Source: Candidatus Parvarchaeota archaeon
Lineage (GTDB): Archaea > Nanobdellota > Nanobdellia > Parvarchaeales > Parvarchaeaceae
Assembly (NCBI GenBank): GCA_030044235.1
Contig: JASHWD010000014.1
Location: 1 to 18,851, forward strand
Direction of reading: 5' to 3'
DNA: 18,851 nt
Both the position numbers and the translations under genes were made by a program. Every line of letters begins with the position of its first letter. Position 1 is the first letter of the stretch. Shown here piece after piece: positions 12,910 through 18,851 of the stretch. The notes beneath the pieces were generated by a model. It did not search any database. It had not been told where the DNA came from and was given only the letters and a program-made list of their open reading frames with translations.

Positions 12910-14115
12910 ATGGCAGAGCGTGTAAAGGGTGTTAGAGACTTTATTGGAAAAGAAGCAATCATAAGACAGGAAATGCTGCAAAGAATAAAGGACTCATATA
13001 AGTGCTTTGGATTTGAACCTATAGAGACTCCCTCATTCGAATATCTTTCGCTTTTTACAAATAAATCCGGGCCAGACATCGAAGAACAACTCTACTCTTT
13101 TTCTGATAAAAAAGGCGAGAAACTGGCTTTGAGGCCAGAACACACGATATCTAAGTTAAGGGTAGTATCAGGAAATAAATCGTTTGTAAAACCGATAAAA
13201 GCTTATAGCATTGGAAATGTTTGGAGATATGAAGACCCAAGAAAGGCACGTTGGCGGGAATTTATACAAGCAGATATAGACGTATTCGGCTCTAATGATC
13301 TTAGATACGATGCGGAAATTATTGCCTGCATAGACTTTGCTATCAAAAAACTCGGGCTTTTGAATTATACAATACGCTTAAGCAACAGAAAAGTCCTACA
13401 GTCAATTTTAGAAGAGCTAAATGTATCGCCTATTGATAGCATACAAGTATTAAGAGAGATAGACAAGAAAGACAAAGTCGGCATTGACGGCGTGTTTAAA
13501 AAAGTATTGGATTTAATAGGTCATGATAAGGCAGAAAAGATAAAAGTATACTTAGAAGGTAAAACTGAGCTAAAGGGTGACGGAATAACAGAAATAGAAA
13601 AGGTAACCGGATATCTAAAAGATTATGGAATAAAAAATGTATCGTTTGATCGTTCATTAGTAAGAGGACAAGATTATTATGACGGAACAATATTCGAATT
13701 TGAATATGGGGAAGGACAATATTCTAAGGTGGTTTTCGCAAGTGGTGGTAGATACAATAAACTAAGCAAGAAGTTCGATTCGGACCTTCCAATAGTCGGC
13801 GGTTCTATAGGTTTTGATGTTGCTATGGAAATAGTTATGGCGAGTGCAACAGAAGATTTCTCTGAAAGTTACTGCGTCTTAAACATAGATTCGATTGAAA
13901 AATCAGTAGAAATCGCCGCCAAACTTAGAAAGAAAGGTTTAGTTACGGACCTATTGTTAGATAAGGCTTCTTTATCCAAAGGTTTGGAGTATTGCAATGC
14001 AAAGAAAATAAGATATGCAGTTATAGTGGGTAAAAAAGATTTAGAGAAAGGCCAGATAACAATAAGGGATCTAAAAGAGAAAAAAGACAAAACAATAAAA
14101 GAATCTGAGATATAA
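12910..14115 (+). CDS. hisS: Histidyl-tRNA synthetase
   Basis: A class II aminoacyl-tRNA synthetase that charges tRNA-His. At 401 aa it is compact for the family (about 410-430 aa). Motif 1 region GVRDFIGKEAIIRQEML lies at 7-23, ALRPEHTISKLRVV at 73-86, motif 2 VWRYEDPRKARWREFIQADID at 104-124, the histidine-specific HisA block LVRGQDYYDGTIFEFEY at 250-266, and motif 3 ASGGRYNKL...GGSIGFDVAMEIV at 278-309. The C-terminal 80 residues (from about 320) form the alpha/beta anticodon-binding domain. All key residues, including Arg252 of the HisA block, are present. A G-rich ribosome site precedes the start. It converges on the glycosyltransferase genes, whose stop codon is only 7 nt away. Confidence 0.95.
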   Translation: MAERVKGVRDFIGKEAIIRQEMLQRIKDSYKCFGFEPIETPSFEYLSLFTNKSGPDIEEQLYSFSDKKGEKLALRPEHTISKLRVVSGNKSFVKPIKAYSIGNVWRYEDPRKARWREFIQADIDVFGSNDLRYDAEIIACIDFAIKKLGLLNYTIRLSNRKVLQSILEELNVSPIDSIQVLREIDKKDKVGIDGVFKKVLDLIGHDKAEKIKVYLEGKTELKGDGITEIEKVTGYLKDYGIKNVSFDRSLVRGQDYYDGTIFEFEYGEGQYSKVVFASGGRYNKLSKKFDSDLPIVGGSIGFDVAMEIVMASATEDFSESYCVLNIDSIEKSVEIAAKLRKKGLVTDLLLDKASLSKGLEYCNAKKIRYAVIVGKKDLEKGQITIRDLKEKKDKTIKESEI

Positions 14116-14122
14116 AATATTA

Positions 14123-15232
14123 TTATCTTTTTACCGCTTCTTCAAATATGGTCTTTAATTTCTTGTTTCTTTCTTTTGTGGATAAAAATCCATCTTTTAT
14201 TGCGCTTTCAGCGTTCTTACCCATTTTTACTCTCTCTTTTTTGTTTTTTATTAAATACTCTAATTTTTTGTATAATTCTTCGGACATCTTTCTGTTATGA
14301 TATCTGGAAAAATCTATATCATTTTGTTTTGTCCTTAAAAAATCCTTATTCCAAAATATATTTGGAGAATGGACCATTAAACCATTATAATAAGGTATAA
14401 CCTTCTCAGGAAAGGCAAATGCATCGGTAGAGACTATTGGTAAACCTGCTCGCATAGCTTCGTACATAGCTATAGAATTAGTTTCTCCCATCGATTGAAG
14501 GACATAAATATCACTTCTTCCAAAAAGTTTGTCCATCTCGTTATCAGACAAAATACCTCGGATTATGTTTATTTTATATTTTTTTATGAAATTTATATCT
14601 TCTGGATAAAAATTCTGATTTGTCTTTATCGTCCAATCAATGTCATATTTCTCTTTAAGTTTTGGAAAAGCATCTTTAATTATATTAAAACCGCGACCAT
14701 AAACATCGTCGTTTCCTATAGAAAGTAAAGTTAATTTGCTGTGTTTTATCTTTGTTATTCTTTTATAATGTATTGCAAGTTTTACTACCTCTAATTTGTC
14801 TTTTATTTTTGTTATGTTAAAGCTATTTTTTAAAGCAAGATAGGCCGCTTCTGAGTTAGGCATTATTTTTTTACATGTATCTCTGCTCACAAGAAACTTA
14901 ACAAGCGCTCTTTGTCTTTTTCCCCAGTTACGGTAATCCATGCCTATGAAAGCATACGGATGTTCGAATTCTGTAACCCATGGTTTCTCGTTGAGCGGGA
15001 TTATGCCTCTAGTTGTGAATATTAAGTCTGCATTAGTCCTGTAATAAAACATTCTGGGTAGACCAAAAACTTTAGTTACAAAACGAGCCAATTTTCTCCT
15101 GTTTAAGTTATTATTCGAATAATACGCCTTAGCGTCGCTTTTACCACTTACCTCATATTCTATCCCTGGCGGGGGGTAGTCTACTATCTCTCTGTATTGT
15201 GGATGGGGTCCGATAGGGATAAACACTTTCAT
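14123..15232 (-). CDS. GT4-family (GT-B fold) glycosyltransferase
   Basis: A 369-residue retaining-type glycosyltransferase of the GT4 group, which uses nucleotide-sugar donors for polysaccharide, glycolipid or protein glycan synthesis. The C-terminal donor domain shows LTLLSIGNDDVYGRGFNIIKDAF at 167-189 and DIYVLQSMGETNSIAMYEAM with the E-x7-E pair Glu250/Glu258, followed by RAGLPIVSTDAFAFPEKV. The N-terminal acceptor domain is poorly conserved, and no membrane helix is evident, so it is probably cytoplasmic or membrane-associated. Its own TATA box lies upstream. With the neighbouring GT2 gene and epimerase remnant it forms a surface-glycan patch that looks more AT-rich than the prkA operon, which may reflect transfer or relaxed selection. 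Donor and acceptor are unknown. Confidence 0.8.
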   Translation of the reverse strand: MKVFIPIGPHPQYREIVDYPPPGIEYEVSGKSDAKAYYSNNNLNRRKLARFVTKVFGLPRMFYYRTNADLIFTTRGIIPLNEKPWVTEFEHPYAFIGMDYRNWGKRQRALVKFLVSRDTCKKIMPNSEAAYLALKNSFNITKIKDKLEVVKLAIHYKRITKIKHSKLTLLSIGNDDVYGRGFNIIKDAFPKLKEKYDIDWTIKTNQNFYPEDINFIKKYKINIIRGILSDNEMDKLFGRSDIYVLQSMGETNSIAMYEAMRAGLPIVSTDAFAFPEKVIPYYNGLMVHSPNIFWNKDFLRTKQNDIDFSRYHNRKMSEELYKKLEYLIKNKKERVKMGKNAESAIKDGFLSTKERNKKLKTIFEEAVKR

Positions 15233-15250
15233 ATAAGATATTCTAATCCA

Positions 15251-15260
15251 TTTTATATAA
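15251..15260 (-). promoter_or_regulatory. TATA box of the GT4 gene
   Basis: Read on the minus strand the element is TTATATAAAA, centred about 24 nt before the ATG at 15232. It indicates a leaderless transcript distinct from the GT2 gene upstream. Confidence 0.5.
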
Positions 15261-15274
15261 ATTAGTAATAAAAA

Positions 15275-16276
15275 TTAAGCTTTCTGTATTCTTGAAACCT
15301 GCATTCTACGAGTTCTCATTAACCGGTTCACTAGTATCTTTTTAATAGCTTTTGGGGACAGAGACCAGAAAACTAAAATAAGACTTTGGATATTCGGATG
15401 GCTAAGTACAAAGCCATAGTCACTTAATTTCAATACAGATTTCATTTTTGGATTATTTATAGAAGAATATATATTGTATTTTAATTTTGATTCGATGGAA
15501 AAAGTTCTGAAGCGTTTTTCAAACTCCGTACCTATAGACAGTTCATGGAGTAATTCGGAATCTTCTAAATATTTTTTGTAGAGTAATACCTTTTTCTTTA
15601 TAAACTCTGTAAGCAGCGTGTTGTTACTATTAAGATTTATATTAGAGTTACTACCGTGTATCCTATATAACGTTAGTTCGGAATTATCCGCTCTTATTTT
15701 CCCTCCAAATTTTATTGCTAAGACTAATAAAAGTGTATCTGTAGATAGATTAAGTGAGCCCCACGCTTCTAAATTATTCAAAAGTAAATCACGTTTTATT
15801 GATATTGAGCTGCTATTAAAACCTAATTTTTGTATGAATAATTTTTTACCTATTTTTTTATAGCGGTTTTTATCAGTCAAGACGTCTACCACTTTTCCAG
15901 CTTCGTTTATTACCTTATAATTATTATGATAAAATACCAGCTTAGAATCCTTTTCGAATTCGTAATATATACGCATTAACTTGTCTTTAGTAAATTTATC
16001 ATCATCGTCTAGAAAACTTATAACGTTGCCTCTACTTGCTTTTAATGCATCCATTATGAAAGCACCGGCTTTCGACTTTGTAGAGAAGACGCTTTTAATA
16101 TGGTTTTTCTTTATGAGAGAGTCCAGCCCCTTATCTTTAAAATTCTTCACTACGATTATTTCATATTTAGATTTTGGTAAACTTTGATCGAGTGCAGATG
16201 TGATAGCACCTTCAATAAACCGTCTTCTTCCGTATGCGGCGATTATAACAGTTATAAATATTTTTTGACCCCTCAT
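15275..16276 (-). CDS. GT2-family (GT-A fold) glycosyltransferase
   Basis: A 333-residue glycosyltransferase of family 2, normally inverting and dependent on a divalent metal. ITVIIAAYGRRRFIEGAITSALDQ at 8-31 is the typical nucleotide-binding opening, and VISFLDDDDKFTKDKL at 85-100 holds the Asp cluster that binds metal and nucleotide sugar. The region around 180-210 (STDTLLLVLAIKFGGKI) would carry the catalytic base. No membrane helix is clear, though the C-terminus (about 295-325) is moderately hydrophobic and basic and could touch the membrane. It starts with an ATG 25 nt from its own TATA box and lies 42 nt upstream of the GT4 gene. Likely role is building a cell-surface glycan; substrates are unknown. 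Confidence 0.82.
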   Translation of the reverse strand: MRGQKIFITVIIAAYGRRRFIEGAITSALDQSLPKSKYEIIVVKNFKDKGLDSLIKKNHIKSVFSTKSKAGAFIMDALKASRGNVISFLDDDDKFTKDKLMRIYYEFEKDSKLVFYHNNYKVINEAGKVVDVLTDKNRYKKIGKKLFIQKLGFNSSSISIKRDLLLNNLEAWGSLNLSTDTLLLVLAIKFGGKIRADNSELTLYRIHGSNSNINLNSNNTLLTEFIKKKVLLYKKYLEDSELLHELSIGTEFEKRFRTFSIESKLKYNIYSSINNPKMKSVLKLSDYGFVLSHPNIQSLILVFWSLSPKAIKKILVNRLMRTRRMQVSRIQKA

Positions 16277-16296
16277 TTAAATATATTAACAAAAAG

Positions 16297-16306
16297 CTAT
16301 TTAAAA
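16297..16306 (-). promoter_or_regulatory. TATA box of the GT2 gene
   Basis: Minus-strand TTTTAAATAG is centred about 25 nt before the ATG at 16276. It overlaps the last codons of the epimerase remnant, so the remnant's 3' end now serves as promoter for the GT2 gene. Confidence 0.5.
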
Positions 16307-16483
16307 CTTAATAAATGAATCATTTAAAATAACAGAATCAATTAATTTTTTCTGCTTCTTAATTTGGTACTTTTGAACAATTATCTCTGTTGGTATTTTG
16401 TTGTTTTCTATAAGTTTTGCCACGGTATTAGAACCTATAAAACCTGCACCGCCAGTTATTAGAATATTCTGATCTTCAAGCAT
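16301..16483 (-). pseudogene. Truncated NAD-dependent sugar epimerase/dehydratase (N-terminal remnant)
   Basis: Sixty codons remain. Residues 5-26 (QNILITGGAGFIGSNTVAKLIE) are the first beta strand, the glycine-rich NAD-binding loop GGAGFIGSN (11-19) and the first helix of an extended short-chain dehydrogenase such as UDP-glucose 4-epimerase. After about residue 30 the similarity to that family is lost, and a stop follows; full enzymes have about 310-330 residues. No continuation is possible downstream, where only a promoter separates it from the GT2 gene. It still has a well-placed TATA box. The likeliest history is deletion of most of an epimerase gene beside the glycosyltransferases. Use as a tiny functional protein cannot be excluded but the catalytic Tyr-x-x-x-Lys is missing. 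Confidence 0.7.
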
Positions 16484-16505
16484 ATAAACAAGATGTGCTA
16501 TTTTT

Positions 16506-16515
16506 TATTAAATAT
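16506..16515 (-). promoter_or_regulatory. TATA box of the epimerase remnant
   Basis: Minus-strand ATATTTAATA is centred about 27 nt before the ATG at 16483. It overlaps the nop5 TATA box on the opposite strand, forming a compact divergent promoter. Confidence 0.45.
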
Positions 16516-16518
16516 ATA
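16510..16518 (+). promoter_or_regulatory. TATA box of the nop5-fibrillarin operon
   Basis: AAATATATA is centred about 28 nt before the ATG at 16542. This supports that ATG, rather than the TTG at 16521 (only 7 nt from the box centre), as the true nop5 start. Confidence 0.55.
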
Positions 16519-16541
16519 ACTTGTTAATTAGAGATAAGGAT

Positions 16542-17303
16542 ATGGATAATATAGATTATATACGTCGAGCTAGAAAAACTTTAAAGGAAGGACTTTCTTT
16601 GGGAGATTTAGTAACAAAGCTTGTGAACCTCATAGACGAAACAGAACAAGCGGAAAATACTCTTTTTGAAGCAATTTATGACCTATATTTTATGTATTAT
16701 CCGGAAGCGGCGGTACTGCTAAAAGAAAGAGACAAGTTTATCGAAATCGTCTCTAACGGAGTAGAAAGAGGAGAGGTTGGAAATTATTTAAAGATTTCGA
16801 CAGAAAGTATGGGATATGATCTTTCTGCCGACGATAGATCGTTACTTAACCTGCATGTAAACGAAATTAAAAATTTATCAGACATGCGAAATTTTACAAA
16901 AACATATCTTGATAAAACAATACACGATGCTTATCCAAATATTTATGGAATCGCAGACTATATGGTGGCCGCAAGACTTATAATGTTAAGCGGAGGCATA
17001 AAATCACTTGCCTTTATGCCTAGCTCTAAAATTCAGATACTTGGTTCAGAAAAGGCACTTTTCTCCCATTTTAAGAAAGGTAAATCTTCACCAAAATACG
17101 GAGTTATTTTCAAAAACCCCGCAATAGAAGGCGCTCCACAAGAAAAGAGAGGCAAAATTGCAAGAGCTTTAGCAGCTCAAATATCAACAGCAGCAAAATT
17201 AGACTTTTTCTCAAAGAAAGACGATAGCGCCGTTCTCAGAGAAAAGTTGGAAAAAGAAATAGACAGAATAATGAAAAATGGAACTAAAAAAAGTAATAGA
17301 TAA
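16542..17303 (+). CDS. nop5: Nop5 (Nop56/58) C/D-box RNP core protein, lacking the N-terminal domain
   Basis: Nop5 links L7Ae-bound C/D-box guide RNA to fibrillarin in the 2'-O-methylation complex. This protein is 253 aa, against roughly 370-410 in most archaea. It begins directly with the coiled-coil domain: SLGDLVTKLVNLIDETEQAE at 19-38, YDLYFMYYPEA at 46-56 (family: WY-LHFPE), then helices to about 140. The RNA-binding Nop domain is intact and highly conserved, with PSSKIQILGSEKALFSHF at 160-177, SPKYGVIFKNPAIEGAP at 183-199 and RGKIARALAAQIS at 203-215. The roughly 110-residue N-terminal domain that binds fibrillarin is missing, and no coding sequence for it lies upstream. A TTG at 16521 would add only seven residues. 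The last 26 nt overlap the fibrillarin gene. Confidence 0.9.
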   Translation: MDNIDYIRRARKTLKEGLSLGDLVTKLVNLIDETEQAENTLFEAIYDLYFMYYPEAAVLLKERDKFIEIVSNGVERGEVGNYLKISTESMGYDLSADDRSLLNLHVNEIKNLSDMRNFTKTYLDKTIHDAYPNIYGIADYMVAARLIMLSGGIKSLAFMPSSKIQILGSEKALFSHFKKGKSSPKYGVIFKNPAIEGAPQEKRGKIARALAAQISTAAKLDFFSKKDDSAVLREKLEKEIDRIMKNGTKKSNR

Positions 17304-17949
17304 CGTCTTTTGGACAGAAGATAAAAACAGACTGTTAGTGACGAAAAATCTCGTTGCCGGAGAATCGGTTTACGGAGAACGGCTTCTTAAGACTGGTGGC
17401 CAAGAGTATAGGGAATGGATGCCTATGAGAAGTAAACTTTCAGCGGCATTTTACAAAGGCTTAAAGACAGTAGACCTAAAAGAAGGAAGTAAAGTTTTAT
17501 ACCTGGGAGCATCGTCCGGTACAACGGTTTCGCACGTTTCAGACATAGTTGCGAATAAAGGCGAAATATTCGCAGTTGAAATATCCGAAGAGATGGGCGC
17601 TAATCTAATTTTATTAGCTGAAAAAAGGAAAAATATCTTTCCTCTTATAGCCGATGCAAGAAAAATCGAATCTTATTCAAAATTTGTACCAAAGTGCGAT
17701 TTTATTTATCAGGATGTAGCACAGAGAGACCAAGTTGAGATATTTATCCATAACTCTAATCAGTTTCTTAAGAACGGAGGTTACGGGGCGATAGCTATAA
17801 AGACCAAGAGCGTTGACGTATCAAAACCTAGTAGATTTATAATAGAACAAACTTTGGCTACGCTAAGAAAGCATTTTACAATTATCGATTCTATTGACCT
17901 GTATCCGTATCAAAGGGACCATGCGCTAATAATCGCACGCAAAAAATAA
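17278..17949 (+). CDS. flpA: Fibrillarin, RNA-guided 2'-O-methyltransferase
   Basis: A 223-residue archaeal fibrillarin, normal length, which methylates ribose 2'-OH of rRNA (and tRNA) at sites picked by C/D-box guide RNAs, using S-adenosylmethionine. EYREWMPMRSKLSAAFYKGL at 43-62 is the family signature. The SAM-binding loop VLYLGASSGTTVSHVSDIV is at 73-91, EIFAVEIS at 96-103 holds the ribose-binding acid, IADARKI at 124-130, and the catalytic region shows YQDVAQ with Asp146, AIKTKS with Lys175, and DHALI with His215. All expected catalytic residues are present. The start overlaps nop5 by 26 nt, an arrangement often seen in archaea that ensures co-production of the two partners. Confidence 0.95.
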   Translation: MELKKVIDNVFWTEDKNRLLVTKNLVAGESVYGERLLKTGGQEYREWMPMRSKLSAAFYKGLKTVDLKEGSKVLYLGASSGTTVSHVSDIVANKGEIFAVEISEEMGANLILLAEKRKNIFPLIADARKIESYSKFVPKCDFIYQDVAQRDQVEIFIHNSNQFLKNGGYGAIAIKTKSVDVSKPSRFIIEQTLATLRKHFTIIDSIDLYPYQRDHALIIARKK

Positions 17950-17974
17950 TGCCGGAATAAGCGATTAAGATAAG

Positions 17975-17983
17975 TAATAAATA
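17975..17983 (+). promoter_or_regulatory. Possible TATA box before the coiled-coil gene
   Basis: TAATAAATA predicts transcription from about 18005 and a short leader that contains the GGAG site at 18013-18016. TACTTTAT at 17993-18000 would instead give a leaderless transcript. Confidence 0.3.
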
Positions 17984-18012
17984 CAACAAAAATACTTTAT
18001 CTATTGTAGATA

Positions 18013-18016
18013 GGAG
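18013..18016 (+). promoter_or_regulatory. Short Shine-Dalgarno site of the coiled-coil gene
   Basis: GGAG ends four nt before the ATG at 18021, slightly closer than ideal but usable. It supports this start codon. Confidence 0.4.
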
Positions 18017-18020
18017 ATTT

Positions 18021-18836
18021 ATGGATGATGATGCAAAACTAGAGGCTGAAAAAGAGGACCTTTTAAGCAAGATAGATACCCTAAAGAGTCAAATAAAGAA
18101 TTTTGAGAAAGAACTTGGCATAAGCACCGAGGACTTAAAGACAAATTGGTCAGAAAATGATTATAAGGTCTTAGACAGGATGAAAGAGTCAGAAAAGCAA
18201 CTTTCTGTAATCGAGAATTTAGTGAAAAGCGAAACGCCAGAACAGAACAAGCTCACAATCCAGACGAAAAAGCAGCCGGTGGCACATTCAGATATTATAG
18301 AAATGATGCCGGAATTAATGGCACAAACACCAAAACCGCCAGTTCAAGATAAGAAAATAGAAAACGCCCCTGTAAAAAGCAACATAGTACAAGAAACAAA
18401 ACCAACAGAACAGAAACCTACAGAAGACGTAGATACATTATCAAATGACCTCCAAAATAGAACTTTGGAGTTAAAACAAAAATCGGACCAGATAGCACAA
18501 ATAAGTTCACTAGTTTCAAGGCTTAGGAGCGATATGCTCTCCGCACAAAAACCCGCCCAACAAATGGTACAAGAAAGCCCACATAAAAACTTAGAAGACA
18601 ATACTCAACCGCAAAAAGTCACTCAGGCATTTAGACCACAGCAAATTATGCAATACTCTGCAGCAGACCTTCCAGCTTTAGCAACAATGGTGCAAAAATT
18701 AAACGAATTGGTTAAGGCGAACGAATCTATCTCAGAAGAACTTAGGGAAATAATAAACGATAATAAGAATGTTAATACCGCTACAAGAATATCAGATTTA
18801 GTTAGGAAGTTGGCTGTGGCAGGCCTTAATGGGTAA
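18021..18836 (+). CDS. Coiled-coil, Gln/Lys/Pro-rich protein of unknown function
   Basis: I do not recognise a family for this 271-residue protein. Residues 1-70 form an acidic/basic heptad-like coiled coil (KLEAEKEDLLSKIDTLKSQI and on). Residues 75-140 are a Pro/Gln/Lys-rich, probably disordered linker. Residues 140-175 form a second coiled coil rich in Leu/Gln/Ser, followed by another disordered Gln/Pro stretch to about 208. The C-terminal 60 residues (from LPALATMVQKLNELVKANES) are a third helical segment that looks best conserved in composition. There is no signal peptide, membrane helix or enzyme motif. It is preceded by fibrillarin (71-nt gap) and overlaps the next gene by 8 nt. A cytoskeletal, scaffold or chromosome-linked role would fit its build, but nothing in the sequence proves one. 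Confidence 0.65.
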   Translation: MDDDAKLEAEKEDLLSKIDTLKSQIKNFEKELGISTEDLKTNWSENDYKVLDRMKESEKQLSVIENLVKSETPEQNKLTIQTKKQPVAHSDIIEMMPELMAQTPKPPVQDKKIENAPVKSNIVQETKPTEQKPTEDVDTLSNDLQNRTLELKQKSDQIAQISSLVSRLRSDMLSAQKPAQQMVQESPHKNLEDNTQPQKVTQAFRPQQIMQYSAADLPALATMVQKLNELVKANESISEELREIINDNKNVNTATRISDLVRKLAVAGLNG

Positions 18837-18851
18837 GTTAGTATACATAAT
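18829..18851 (+). CDS. Start of a further gene, cut by the window end
   Basis: An ATG overlaps the end of the coiled-coil gene by 8 nt and reads MGKLVYI before the window ends. The small overlap is like other gene junctions in this window (mutase/pyrophosphorylase, winged helix/80-residue ORF), so an operon partner of the coiled-coil protein is plausible. Seven codons are too few to identify it. Confidence 0.4.

Noticed and set aside
14176..16187. Several plus-strand open frames opposite the glycosyltransferase genes
   Set aside because: They are Phe/Leu/Ile-rich shadows of AT-rich minus-strand codons. The minus strand carries clear GT4 and GT2 motifs and proper promoters.
16521..16541. TTG start adding seven residues to Nop5
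   Set aside because: It is only 7 nt from the centre of the TATA box, so it would precede the expected transcript start; it also would not restore the missing N-terminal domain.
1..18851. CRISPR arrays, insertion sequences, integrase or attachment sites
   Set aside because: No regularly spaced direct repeats, terminal inverted repeats, transposase or integrase motifs were found; the AT-rich glycosyltransferase patch has no mobile-element borders.

Overview
The window reads as archaeal chromosome. It carries a Nop5 gene followed by a fibrillarin gene (the protein core of C/D-box RNA-guided methylation), a tRNA-Asp without encoded CCA, an archaeal-looking histidyl-tRNA synthetase, and AT-rich TATA boxes centred about 24-28 nt in front of many start codons, as expected for leaderless transcripts. 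The AT-rich composition, tight packing and reduced proteins would fit a small-genome (DPANN-type) archaeon, but no marker here fixes the lineage.

Layout. 37-1398: secreted, membrane-anchored protein of unknown role. 1462-1534: tRNA-Asp(GUC) with an unusual C at T-loop position 55. 1588-5278: sugar-activation genes on the + strand: a GalT-family nucleotidyltransferase, a phosphohexomutase, a short NDP-sugar pyrophosphorylase and a GNAT that resembles eukaryotic glucosamine-6-phosphate N-acetyltransferase. 5453-12164: one tightly packed operon of two divergent PrkA-family AAA+ proteins, a DUF444/YeaH protein with a von Willebrand A-like fold, and a SpoVR/YcgB protein. This is the best-defined system in the window and matches the PrkA-YeaH-SpoVR stress/starvation module of bacteria and some archaea. 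12240-14115: a winged-helix gene that appears frameshifted, an orphan 80-residue ORF and hisS. 14123-16483, - strand: a GT4 glycosyltransferase, a GT2 glycosyltransferase and a 60-residue epimerase remnant, forming a surface-glycan patch. 16542-17949, + strand: nop5 and fibrillarin, overlapping. 18021-18836: a coiled-coil/disordered protein, then the first codons of another gene.

How the parts fit. Mutase, pyrophosphorylase, GNA1-like acetyltransferase and GalT-like protein could supply nucleotide sugars to glycosyltransferases such as the two in this window, and the N-terminal protein has about ten N-glycosylation sequons. In the PrkA operon each of the two paralogues has lost different ATPase residues, which suggests a mixed complex; the YeaH and SpoVR homologues are translationally linked to it. 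Nop5 lacks the usual fibrillarin-binding N-terminal domain although fibrillarin is intact, so this C/D RNP should assemble in an unusual way.

All functional statements come from reading motifs by eye; no database search was run.
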